DNA of 43,330 nucleotides, taken from Rhodospirillaceae bacterium UBA6219. Lineage in GTDB: Bacteria; Pseudomonadota; Alphaproteobacteria; Rhodospirillales; Magnetospirillaceae. The DNA lies in contig DISD01000046.1 in assembly GCA_002435715.1 (NCBI GenBank), positions 1-43,330 of the forward strand, in the 5' to 3' direction. The translations under genes and the position numbers were made by a program. Below are positions 1 through 7,141 of this stretch, piece after piece (the first letter of the stretch is position 1; each line of letters starts with the position of its first letter). The notes below the pieces were generated by a model. That model saw only the letters and a list, made by a program, of their open reading frames with translations, ran no database searches and was not told the origin of the DNA.

Positions 1-395
1 AGCGGACCCATGGAGAACGGCACCACGTACATGGTGCGGCCCTTCATGCAGCCGTCATACAGCTTGCCCATGGTGGCCTTCATCTCGTCCGGGGCCATCC
101 AGTTGTTGGTCGGGCCGGCATCGGCCTTGGTGGCCGAGCAGATGAAGGTGCGGTCCTCGACACGGGCGACGTCGCGCGGGTCGGAGCGGCACAGATAGGA
201 ATTGGGGCGCTTGGCCTCGTTCAACTTGATCATGGTGCCCGCGGCCACCATCTGGGCGCACAGGGCATCGTATTCCGCCTGGGAACCGTCACAGATGTGA
301 ATGCTGTCGGGTTTGCACAGCTTCGCCATCTCGTCGATCCATGCCAACAGGCCGGCATTGACCGTCGTTCCGCCGGGGATACCGCTTTTGCTCAT
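1..395 (-). CDS. pckG: Phosphoenolpyruvate carboxykinase (GTP), N-terminal part, runs off the window
   Basis: Reading the minus strand from an ATG at 395-393 gives about 131 residues open to the window edge, beginning MSKSGIPGG. The stretches ICDGSQAEYDAL, LNEAKRPNSYLCRSDP, VARVEDRTFICS and NNWMAPDEM match the N-terminal domain of GTP-dependent PEP carboxykinase. That enzyme makes phosphoenolpyruvate from oxaloacetate in gluconeogenesis. A GGAG Shine-Dalgarno lies about 10 bases upstream of the ATG and supports the start. In many alphaproteobacteria an ATP-type pckA sits next to chvI/chvG; here the GTP type is about 4.3 kb from chvI, with the cobalt-uptake genes between. The rest of the gene lies outside the window, so intactness cannot be judged. 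Confidence 0.93.
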   Translation of the reverse strand, partial: MSKSGIPGGTTVNAGLLAWIDEMAKLCKPDSIHICDGSQAEYDALCAQMVAAGTMIKLNEAKRPNSYLCRSDPRDVARVEDRTFICSATKADAGPTNNWMAPDEMKATMGKLYDGCMKGRTMYVVPFSMGP

Positions 396-584
396 AATCT
401 GTTTTTCTCCGTCCCTATATTCAGAGAAGTAGCCCTTGTCGCCGGCTCGACCACCGAACCGGGCGTTGTAGGGTCATCCCCGATTGGCGCTTTTGGCTGC
501 GCCACCGCCTGAAGAGGTGGCGAAGATACTCGCCTCACGCGCGGGACGCAATAATATTGCTGTCATGTCAGCCCTGACGTTTGT

Positions 585-1250
585 TCAGGACTGCCCTGGC
601 TTTTGCAGGTTTTCCAAGCATTCCTGGGCCTTTGCCAGGCCTGCGCCCCCCTCGGAAAATACGATACGGTGATAATTACCATCCCGTATCACATCAATCC
701 CATCCGGATCGATCCCGACCACATCCCCCCCACCCGGCAGGGTGGTTGGAAGCAAGGAAGCCTCGCCCGCCTGCATTTCCGCAAGTCCGGCCGCCTCCAG
801 GCCAAAGGGCGCCGGGAACCAAACCGCCCGCCCGAACCCGCCGACGAAATGCGCCTTGTCCACCGGCACCCGCCAAAAGGCGAAATCGGCGAAATCGGCA
901 TAAAGCGCCGCACCGGGATGACGGGCCAGAAAACGTTGCCGCAACCGCGCATCGTCGGTGCGTTCGGCCCGGCCCATCAAGGTGACACGCGGCCCGGTTT
1001 GCGGATTGGGGTGCCCGTCGGTGCCATCGAACAGCAACGATACCCGTGGATCGGCGGTGATATTGCGAGAATGGTCGGACAGCCCCGACAACAACAAGAC
1101 GGGCGACAGATCGTGATCCAACGCCACCGTCACCAAGGACGCATAAGGGGCGCCGTCATCGGCCAGCAAGGTCGCCAAGGTGGCTTTGTGGCAAGCACGG
1201 ACAACTTGGCGCAGGGCCAATTTGTTGTCCTTGGGCAGGTCTTGAAACAT
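585..1250 (-). CDS. HugZ/HutZ-like pyridoxamine-phosphate-oxidase-fold protein
   Basis: This 221-residue protein has the FMN-binding split-barrel layout. The N-terminal region (about residues 15-135) includes CHKATLATLLADDGAPYASL, VSLLFDGT and RVTLMGRAER. The C-terminal region (about 160-221), with GIDPDGIDVIRDGNYHRIVF, resembles the HugZ/DUF2470 tail. Members of this family bind haem or flavin, and some (HugZ, HutZ) take part in haem iron release. Here the substrate is not known from context: no haem-uptake genes are visible, and the neighbours are pckG downstream and a small unknown gene upstream on the same strand. The start ATG at 1250 is the first in-frame methionine and gives the full barrel. 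A cytosolic location is expected, as there is no signal peptide. Confidence 0.75.
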   Translation of the reverse strand: MFQDLPKDNKLALRQVVRACHKATLATLLADDGAPYASLVTVALDHDLSPVLLLSGLSDHSRNITADPRVSLLFDGTDGHPNPQTGPRVTLMGRAERTDDARLRQRFLARHPGAALYADFADFAFWRVPVDKAHFVGGFGRAVWFPAPFGLEAAGLAEMQAGEASLLPTTLPGGGDVVGIDPDGIDVIRDGNYHRIVFSEGGAGLAKAQECLENLQKPGQS

Positions 1251-1309
1251 GTCGTCCCCCGCAATCCGGCCCCGTCATCATGACAGAGCGGCCGTTTCCG
1301 GAAAAGAGT

Positions 1310-1343
1310 ATCCCCCTTCTTCGAGGAGGCGAAGAAGGGGGAT
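1310..1343 (-). terminator. Perfect 14-bp inverted repeat, probable terminator
   Basis: ATCCCCCTTCTTCG (1310-1323) and its exact reverse complement (1330-1343) flank a 6-base loop. On the minus strand the stem is followed by ACTCTTTTCC, a modest U-rich tail. It lies between two minus-strand genes (1397-1654 and 585-1250), so a terminator or mRNA-stabilising stem for the upstream small gene is likely. A dispersed palindromic repeat element is the alternative. Confidence 0.5.
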
Positions 1344-1396
1344 GCATGCCGGCGAACCTTTGGGGGGTGGGGCGGGACGGCCCGCCGGCAATGGAA

Positions 1397-1654
1397 TCAG
1401 CGAGCGCTTATCCAGTCGTACAGACGAACCATGTCTTGGGCCGGGGCGAGCGGACGCGGAGTGCCGCCCAGCAGATCACCCAAGGCCCGCATGTCGGCTT
1501 GGTCGCGGTGATGGTGGGCGATATCAGCCAGCAGAGTGTCCAGCTCGGCACGCATGTCTTCGAGGCGGGCATCGGCAAGTCCGGCGACCAGCAGGGCGTT
1601 GTAACGATCGACCCAGCCTTCGGCGCCTTGCCAGCTTTCGCGCAACGGCTTCAT
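1397..1654 (-). CDS. Small hypothetical protein (85 aa)
   Basis: No family is recognised. The protein is acidic, probably all-helical and soluble, starting MKPLRESWQGAEGWVDRYN and containing ADIAHHHRDQADMRALGDLL, a His-rich patch. The chosen ATG at 1654 has an AGGAG Shine-Dalgarno eight bases upstream; a GTG seven codons earlier is also open but lacks such a site. The gene stands alone, with a strong hairpin just downstream (1310-1343). Length and spacing suggest a real small gene, but the function is unknown. Confidence 0.55.
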   Translation of the reverse strand: MKPLRESWQGAEGWVDRYNALLVAGLADARLEDMRAELDTLLADIAHHHRDQADMRALGDLLGGTPRPLAPAQDMVRLYDWISAR

Positions 1655-1827
1655 CTCCACATCTCCTCTCGTCACCCGACCCCTTGATCTAAACCAATGG
1701 GATATCCGATAAGAGGACTATGACTTATGGATGCAAACGCCATTCACGCCGCATATAATGTTTCCAACATTTGTTTTTAAGAGAACCGTGAACAAACGCA
1801 CAAATTTCTTGCAGTCTTTGCCCCGAC

Positions 1828-2667
1828 TCACACCGCCCATTTTTCGACAAGAGCCGCGGCCTCGGCCCGGCGTCGCGGCAAATCGTCCCGCGCGTCCAGC
1901 ACCCCCAGGGCCCGGGCCCGCAGCCCCAGGGCCAAGACCAGCGGCACCTGCAAATGAACCGGCGCCAGAATCTGGGCGTCGCCCAGAATTTCCGCCGCCC
2001 CGCCCTGGGCCACCACCTGGCCCTGATGGAACAGCGCCACCTGGTCGGCCCATTGCCAGGCCAGATCGACATCGTGGGTGGTGAACACCAAGGTGGTGCC
2101 GCCATCGCGCAATTTTTCCAGCGCCGACAGCAGATGGGCGGTGCCCATGGAATCCAGGCCGGCGCTGGGTTCGTCCAGCAACAGTACGTCGGGGCGCATG
2201 GCCACGGCACCAGCGATGGCGACGCGTTTCTTTTGCCCGAAGGACAGCATGTGGGTGGGGCGGTCGGCCAGATGCGCGATGCGCAGCGCCTGCAAGGCTT
2301 CCTCGACCCGATTGCGCGCTTCGGCTTCCCCCAGCCCCTGGTTCAGCGGCCCGAACGAGACGTCCTCGAACACGGTGGCGGCGAACAATTGGTCGTCGGG
2401 TTCCTGCAACACCAGCCCGACCCGACGCCGCCACCGGTTCAGCGCCGCCCGGTCATATTCCATCGCCTGTCCGTCGATCAGCACCTGCCCACTTTGCGGC
2501 CGCAAGGTGCCGTTCAAATGCAGCAGCAAGGTGGTCTTGCCGGCGCCGTTCGGCCCCAGAATGGCCAAACGTCGTCCCTTCTCCACCCGCAGATCCAAAC
2601 CATCCAGGGCGACGACGCCGCCGGCGAAAACATGACGCAATCCGCGCGCCTCGACGATCACATCCAT
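1828..2667 (-). CDS. cbiO: Cobalt ECF transporter ATPase CbiO
   Basis: This 279-residue ABC ATPase drives the cobalt energy-coupling-factor importer. Walker A GPNGAGKT is at about residues 38-45, the Q-loop is in VGLVLQEPDDQLF, the signature appears as LSFGQKKR, Walker B is VLLLDEPSAGLD, and the switch His is in TTHDVDLA. The QEPDDQLF stretch is typical of ECF-type CbiO. The signature LSFGQ replaces the more usual LSGGQ, a variant seen in related CbiO proteins. The gene is last in cbiMNQO, and its ATG lies inside the end of cbiQ (10-base overlap), so translation is probably coupled. The C-terminal 50 residues are Ala/Arg-rich beyond the core domain. Confidence 0.95.
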   Translation of the reverse strand: MDVIVEARGLRHVFAGGVVALDGLDLRVEKGRRLAILGPNGAGKTTLLLHLNGTLRPQSGQVLIDGQAMEYDRAALNRWRRRVGLVLQEPDDQLFAATVFEDVSFGPLNQGLGEAEARNRVEEALQALRIAHLADRPTHMLSFGQKKRVAIAGAVAMRPDVLLLDEPSAGLDSMGTAHLLSALEKLRDGGTTLVFTTHDVDLAWQWADQVALFHQGQVVAQGGAAEILGDAQILAPVHLQVPLVLALGLRARALGVLDARDDLPRRRAEAAALVEKWAV

Positions 2668-3383
2668 AATGCGCTTCCCGCCAACATTCCCAACAAGGCG
2701 ACGATGCCGGCCACGTGCATCGGCCGCGCCGGTTTGCGTTCCACCAAGGTGGGCAAGCTGCCGTCATACCCCCGGGCCTGCAGCCCGACCTCGAGCCGCC
2801 GTGCTTGGTCCAGGGCACGCGGCATCAGGGCCGCCACCAGCAGCCCCAGCGAACGAATGCGCCGGCGCCATCCGTCGCCCCCCAAGCGCGCCACCTGACT
2901 GGCGTGCATGCGCCGCGCCGTCTCCAGCAAGATGAAGATGAAGCGATAGGTGGCGAGCGCCAGTTCCGCCAGTTCCGCCGGCAAGCCGATGCGACGCAAG
3001 CCCTGTGTCAGTTCGGCCAAGGGGGTGGTCACCGTCAGCAACAGCAAGCCCGCAACCGCCGCCATGGCGCGCAGCACCAGGGCCAAGGCGGCCCGCCCGC
3101 CATCATCGGCCAAACCGATTCCATCGCCCGAAACTTGGATCAACAAGGTGGCCGCCCCGGTCAACACAAAGGCCACCGGTCCGGCCATCAGGCCCAGCCA
3201 CGAGCGGATTCCCACCCCCGAGACCAAGGCGGCGGCCGAAGCCACCGCCAGGACCAACGCCGCCCCCGGCCAGGGCGGCAACGCCATGGCCAAGGCCAGC
3301 AAACCCAGGCTGAACAAGGTCTTTTCCGCAAGCGGCAGATGACGCCAGCGGCTGACATGGGCCAGCCGGTCGGATTCGATCAC
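2658..3383 (-). CDS. cbiQ: Cobalt ECF transporter transmembrane protein CbiQ
   Basis: This 241-residue membrane T-component couples CbiO to the CbiM/CbiN substrate unit. Several hydrophobic segments are visible, including LGLLALAMALPPWPGAALVL, and the cytoplasmic coupling region carries the arginine/alanine signatures in RMHASQVARLGG and LEVGLQARGYDG (ARG motif). The start used is GTG at 3383, overlapping the cbiN stop as GTGA. An upstream ATG at 3515 would add 44 non-homologous residues that overlap cbiN and is rejected. It is part of the riboswitch-controlled cbi operon. Confidence 0.92.
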   Translation of the reverse strand: MIESDRLAHVSRWRHLPLAEKTLFSLGLLALAMALPPWPGAALVLAVASAAALVSGVGIRSWLGLMAGPVAFVLTGAATLLIQVSGDGIGLADDGGRAALALVLRAMAAVAGLLLLTVTTPLAELTQGLRRIGLPAELAELALATYRFIFILLETARRMHASQVARLGGDGWRRRIRSLGLLVAALMPRALDQARRLEVGLQARGYDGSLPTLVERKPARPMHVAGIVALLGMLAGSALWM

Positions 3384-3655
3384 TTGGTCCGCTCGCGCCG
3401 GCCATGCAGACGACCGACCACATAGCCGACCCCACCGGCCCCCAAGGCCGCCTGCAGGGCGAACAACATGCTGGCGATCTCGCCCGAGGGCGGTTCCCAG
3501 ATGGACGAGAACCACGGCTGGTAACCGCTTTCCTCGATCACGTTCTTGGCCCGGTCGTCGGCGCCACCATATTCGCCTTCGATGCCCATGATCATCGGGG
3601 CGGCGCCGATCAGCACCGCCAGACCGACCAGCATCCAGTTCATGCGCGCGCTCAT
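3380..3655 (-). CDS. cbiN: Cobalt transport accessory protein CbiN
   Basis: The 91-residue protein has the CbiN layout: an N-terminal membrane helix (WMLVGLAVLIGAAPMIM), a short extracytoplasmic loop containing GEYGGADDRA and YQPWFSSIWEPPSGEI, and a second helix near residues 62-82. CbiN assists cobalt loading by CbiM. The start overlaps the cbiM stop as ATGA and the stop overlaps the cbiQ start, so the operon is tightly coupled. The length matches the family (about 90-105 residues). Confidence 0.93.
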   Translation of the reverse strand: MSARMNWMLVGLAVLIGAAPMIMGIEGEYGGADDRAKNVIEESGYQPWFSSIWEPPSGEIASMLFALQAALGAGGVGYVVGRLHGRRERTK

Positions 3656-4299
3656 GCCCGGATCTCCATCTTACTGTGCCGTCCAGCCAGGGCGTTCATC
3701 ACCACCACCGTCAACAGGCCCTCGGCGATGGCCAAGGGAATCTGGGTCAGGGCGAAGATCGAGGCGAATTTGGCGAAGGCGCCGCCAAAGCCGCTGACCT
3801 GGTCGGGAAAGGCCAGCGCCAATTGCACCGAGGTCACCACATAAGTGCCCAGATCGCCCAAACAGGCGCCCAGGAACACCGCCAAAGCCGCGGGCGCCCC
3901 CAGCTTTCCGGCCAGTTTCCACACCCCGAAGGCGATCCACGGCCCCGCGATGGCCATGGAGAACACGTTGGCCCCCAAGGTGGTCAAGCCGCCATGGGCC
4001 AGCAACAAGGCCTGGAACAGCAACACGATGGTGCCGATCACCGTGGTCGCCGCCGGCCCCACCGCCATGGCCCCCAATCCGGTACCGGTGGGGTGCGAAC
4101 ACGACCCGGTGACGCTGGGAATCTTCAGGGCCGACAATACGAAGGCAAAGGCCCCCGAAGCGGCCAAGGTCAGCCGAATATCGGGACGTTCGCGCAAGGT
4201 CTTGGTCAGGCGTTGCGCGCCGACCAACACGAACGGCGCCGAAACGGCGCTCCACGCCAGCGCATGGCCGACCGGAAGGAATCCTTCCATGATATGCAT
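3652..4299 (-). CDS. cbiM: Cobalt ECF transporter substrate-specific protein CbiM
   Basis: This 215-residue membrane protein starts MHIMEGFLPVGHALAW. The N-terminal Met-His is the metal-ligating motif of CbiM/NikM, so the ATG at 4299 is chosen over an upstream ATG at 4332 that would bury this motif. An AAGGTGG site precedes the ATG. Other family marks are SGAFAFVLSALKIPSVTGSC, followed by SHPTGTGLGAM with conserved His and Gly, and the multi-helix C-terminal region. Cobalt rather than nickel is inferred from the cobalamin riboswitch immediately upstream. Confidence 0.94.
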   Translation of the reverse strand: MHIMEGFLPVGHALAWSAVSAPFVLVGAQRLTKTLRERPDIRLTLAASGAFAFVLSALKIPSVTGSCSHPTGTGLGAMAVGPAATTVIGTIVLLFQALLLAHGGLTTLGANVFSMAIAGPWIAFGVWKLAGKLGAPAALAVFLGACLGDLGTYVVTSVQLALAFPDQVSGFGGAFAKFASIFALTQIPLAIAEGLLTVVVMNALAGRHSKMEIRA

Positions 4300-4401
4300 A
4301 ATTCCACCTTCAAACCGCGAAAGCGGGCGCACCTCTGACTTGAGGTCAGATCACTTCCTGGGGTCACCCCGCCCCAAAAAGCGTGCGCACGCGGGTGCGA
4401 T

Positions 4402-4608
4402 GGCAGGTCTCCTGGCTTGCGGGTCATGGGTCGGGCCAACAGCCTTCCCGGCTTTCTTCGTGCGTCGGTGGAAACCTTGACGACGAGCCAGTGGCGATCT
4501 TGAAGCGGCCGAACCTATCCGCCTACAGTTGCGGGGGCAGCCCCGGCTTACGTCCGTTGCCGAACGGGACCGGGTTCCCTTTTCACCCCGGCGCACCGGG
4601 GAACCATC
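4402..4608 (-). promoter_or_regulatory. Cobalamin (B12) riboswitch upstream of cbiMNQO
   Basis: On the minus strand the conserved elements appear in order: GGTGAAAAGGGAACCCGGT (J2/3-P3 region), GCTGCCCCCGCAACTGTA (core), GCCACTG, and the B12 box AGCCAGGAGACCTGCC (4417-4402). Adenosyl- or methylcobalamin binding should repress the downstream cobalt importer. Between the aptamer and cbiM lie a GCGTGCGCACGC palindrome with five U (4392-4376), a GGGGTGACCCC stem and a CTGACCTCAAGTCAG stem close to the cbiM start. Whether the switch acts by termination or by hiding the ribosome site cannot be decided by eye. Confidence 0.93.
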
Positions 4609-4615
4609 TGTGCGG

Positions 4616-4645
4616 ACTATAATTTCGCCACATTGCCGAAGTCAA
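4616..4645 (-). promoter_or_regulatory. Probable sigma-70 promoter for the cbi operon
   Basis: On the minus strand TTGACT (4645-4640) and TATAGT (4621-4616) are separated by 18 bases. The predicted start near 4608 falls right at the beginning of the cobalamin aptamer, which supports the assignment. Confidence 0.65.
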
Positions 4646-4707
4646 TTGCCCGAATGGCCTGGATTGGGCACCCTGACGCGGCATTGAGTAATTCTAAGGG
4701 AAAAGAC

Positions 4708-5409
4708 GTGGCTCACACCATCGCCCTGGTCGACGACGACCGCAACATCCTGACCTCGGTCTCCATGGCGCTGGAAGCCGAAGGATACAAGGTCCGCACC
4801 TATTCCGACGGTTCGGAAGCCTTGCGCGGCCTGACCGCCCTGCCCGCCGACCTTGCCGTTCTCGACATCAAGATGCCGCGCATGGACGGCATGGAATTGT
4901 TGCAACGTCTGCGCAAGCAATCGGCCATCCCGGTGATCTTCCTGACCTCGAAAGACGACGAGATCGACGAATTGCTGGGCCTACGCATGGGCGCCGACGA
5001 TTACATCAAGAAGCCGTTCTCGCAGAAGCTGCTGATCGAACGCATCCGCACCTTGCTGCGCCGCAGCGAAGCGGCCACCGAGGCCGACGCCACCGGCAAC
5101 AACGCCGCCATCGTGCGCGGCCATCTGGTGCTGGACCCCGGCCGTCACATCTGCACCTGGAAGGCCAAGCAGGTGGATTTGACCGTCACCGAATTCCTGA
5201 TCCTGAAGGCTTTGGCCAGCCGCCCCGGCCACGTCAAGAACCGCGACCAACTGATCGACGCGGCTTACGGCGAAAGCATCTATGTGGACGACCGCACCAT
5301 CGACAGCCACATCAAGCGCCTGCGCAAGAAGTTCCGCGAAGTGGACGACGATTTCGCCCATATCGAAACCCTTTACGGCGTCGGCTATCGCTATCGTGAC
5401 GAAGCGTAG
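4708..5409 (+). CDS. chvI: ChvI-type response regulator (OmpR family)
   Basis: This 233-residue regulator has a receiver domain (residues 1-120: acidic pocket VDDDRN, phospho-acceptor Asp53 in VLDIKMPRMDG, switch Thr/Lys in FLTS and KKPF) and a winged-helix DNA-binding domain (about 140-230, ending YGVGYRYRDEA). The start is GTG at 4708 with TAAGGGA upstream; the in-frame ATG at 4633 would add 25 unrelated residues. The kinase gene follows with a 14-base overlap. In rhizobia and relatives ChvI/ChvG responds to acid or cell-envelope stress; the signal here is inferred only by homology. Confidence 0.92.
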   Translation: MAHTIALVDDDRNILTSVSMALEAEGYKVRTYSDGSEALRGLTALPADLAVLDIKMPRMDGMELLQRLRKQSAIPVIFLTSKDDEIDELLGLRMGADDYIKKPFSQKLLIERIRTLLRRSEAATEADATGNNAAIVRGHLVLDPGRHICTWKAKQVDLTVTEFLILKALASRPGHVKNRDQLIDAAYGESIYVDDRTIDSHIKRLRKKFREVDDDFAHIETLYGVGYRYRDEA

Positions 5410-6976
5410 ACGCTGGAACCCGCTGTCGTCGCCGCTGACCCGGCGCATCCTGCTGGTCAACCTGGTGGCCCCGGTGATCCTGGCCGCCGGATTGCTGTTC
5501 CTTGACCGCTACAAGCAGGGTCTGGTGCGCTCGGAACTGGCTGGGTTGACCACGCATGCGGAAATGCTGGCCGGCGCCGTCGGCGAAGGCGCGGTCAGCG
5601 AACAATCCATGGGATTCCTGGAAATCAACCAGGATTTGGCCCAGCACATGGTGCGCCGTCTGGCCCAGACGGCGCGCATCCGCGCCCGCTTGTTCGACGC
5701 TGTCGGCGGTCTGGCCGCCGATTCGCGTTTCCTGTTGTCGGCCAAGGGCAACATCCGGATCGAGGATCTGGCCCCGCCCCCGGCCATGGGGGTGATCGCC
5801 CGCATCGAAGCCTGGTGGGACCAGGCCGCCACCTGGATGCCGCTGGACGAAACCTTGCCGGTGCATCTGGAACCGCCGCAACAAAAAGCCGAATACTTCC
5901 CCGAGGCGGTGGCCGCCCTGGGCGGCAAGGCCCAAGGATTGGTGCGCACCAACCCGGCGGGCGGCATCGTGCTGTCGGTGGCGGTGCCGGTGCAGCGCTA
6001 TAAACAGGTGGTGGGCGCCCTGATGGTCAGCCAGGACGGCAGCCGCGTCGCCCGCGCCCTGTTCCAGGTGCGCGTCGCCATCGCCCAGGTCTTCCTGGTG
6101 TCGCTGGCGGTCACCATCGCGCTGTCGCTGTACATGGCCGGCACCATCGCCCGGCCGGTGCGTCGCCTGGCCCTGGCCGCCGAACAGGTGCGCCACGGCC
6201 GTGGTCGTGCCCACCGTATCCCCGACCTGTCGGCGCGCGGCGACGAAATCGGCGAATTGTCGGTGGCGTTGAAGGAAATGACCGAGGCGTTGTGGGCCCG
6301 CATGGACGCCATCGAACGCTTCGCCGCCGACGTGGCGCACGAGATCAAGAACCCGCTGACCAGCGTGCGTTCGGCGGTGGAAACCGCCACCCGCCTGACC
6401 GACCCGGAAAAGCAGAAAAAGCTGCTGTCCATCATCCAGGACGACGTGGAACGCCTGAACCGGCTGATCAGCGACATTTCCGACGCCTCACGCGTCGACG
6501 CGGAAATGAGCCGCGCCGACACCGACCCGGTGCCCCTGGCCCTGTTGCTGGAAACCCTGGCCGAGGTCTATCGCAGCACCACCGAGAACCTGAGCTTCCC
6601 CCTGGATCTGCCGCCGGGCGACGATCTGGTGGTCAACGGCGTCGAGGGCCGCTTGGTCCAGGTGCTGCGTAATCTGATCGGCAACGCCATCTCGTTCTCG
6701 CCCGCCGACGGCACCATCCGCCTGAGCGCCGAACGCCACGGCAAAATCATCCGTCTCAGCGTCGAAGACGACGGCCCCGGCATCCCCGACGGCAAACTGG
6801 ACGCCATCTTCGACCGTTTCTACACCGAACGCCCCGAAGGCGAAAAATTCGGCACCCATTCCGGCCTGGGGCTTTCCATCAGCAAACAGATCATCGACGC
6901 CCATGGCGGCCGCATCTGGGCGGAAAACCGCGAAGGTGGCGGGGCACGGTTCGTGGTCGAGTTGGTGGCGGGGTAG
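5396..6976 (+). CDS. chvG: ChvG-type sensor histidine kinase
   Basis: This 526-residue kinase starts at GTG 5396 inside the end of chvI. TM1 spans about residues 18-36, a periplasmic sensor of about 190 residues follows, TM2 spans about 227-250, then HAMP, a HisKA dimerisation helix with the phospho-acceptor His315 in DVAHEIKNPLTS, and an ATPase domain with LIGNAISFSP (N box), DDGPGIPDG (G1) and THSGLGLSISKQI (G2). Its partner is the ChvI regulator. The usual downstream neighbour in alphaproteobacteria, hprK, is here separated by about 5.4 kb carrying unrelated genes. A GGCGGC-loop-GCCGCC hairpin follows the stop at 6986-7002. Confidence 0.92.
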   Translation: MTKRRRWNPLSSPLTRRILLVNLVAPVILAAGLLFLDRYKQGLVRSELAGLTTHAEMLAGAVGEGAVSEQSMGFLEINQDLAQHMVRRLAQTARIRARLFDAVGGLAADSRFLLSAKGNIRIEDLAPPPAMGVIARIEAWWDQAATWMPLDETLPVHLEPPQQKAEYFPEAVAALGGKAQGLVRTNPAGGIVLSVAVPVQRYKQVVGALMVSQDGSRVARALFQVRVAIAQVFLVSLAVTIALSLYMAGTIARPVRRLALAAEQVRHGRGRAHRIPDLSARGDEIGELSVALKEMTEALWARMDAIERFAADVAHEIKNPLTSVRSAVETATRLTDPEKQKKLLSIIQDDVERLNRLISDISDASRVDAEMSRADTDPVPLALLLETLAEVYRSTTENLSFPLDLPPGDDLVVNGVEGRLVQVLRNLIGNAISFSPADGTIRLSAERHGKIIRLSVEDDGPGIPDGKLDAIFDRFYTERPEGEKFGTHSGLGLSISKQIIDAHGGRIWAENREGGGARFVVELVAG

Positions 6977-6985
6977 AGGGGATGG

Positions 6986-7002
6986 GGCGGCTTTGGGCCG
7001 CC
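6986..7002 (+). terminator. Hairpin after chvG, weak terminator candidate
   Basis: GGCGGC (6986-6991) and GCCGCC (6997-7002) pair around a TTTGG loop ten bases after the chvG stop. There is no clear U-tract, so it may be a pause or mRNA-end stem and not a true intrinsic terminator. Confidence 0.35.
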
Positions 7003-7141
7003 AACGCCGACGAGCCAATGCTTAACCTTTGCCCCCCCAAGGGGGTGCCCTTCCTTTCATACGGGTTGCCATTGTCGGGCGAATGGGGCATCAACCCGTT
7101 CCCCCGGTTTCGGGCGGCTGCGTTTGTGAAAGGGTTGGACC

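Noticed and set aside
1954..2898. Long plus-strand open frame (314 codons) across cbiO and cbiQ
   Set aside because: It is antisense to two certain genes and shows the His/Gln/Gly-rich composition of a shadow frame in GC-rich DNA.
5312..6340. 342-codon minus-strand frame antisense to chvG
   Set aside because: It is fully antisense to well-conserved kinase domains and has no family features.
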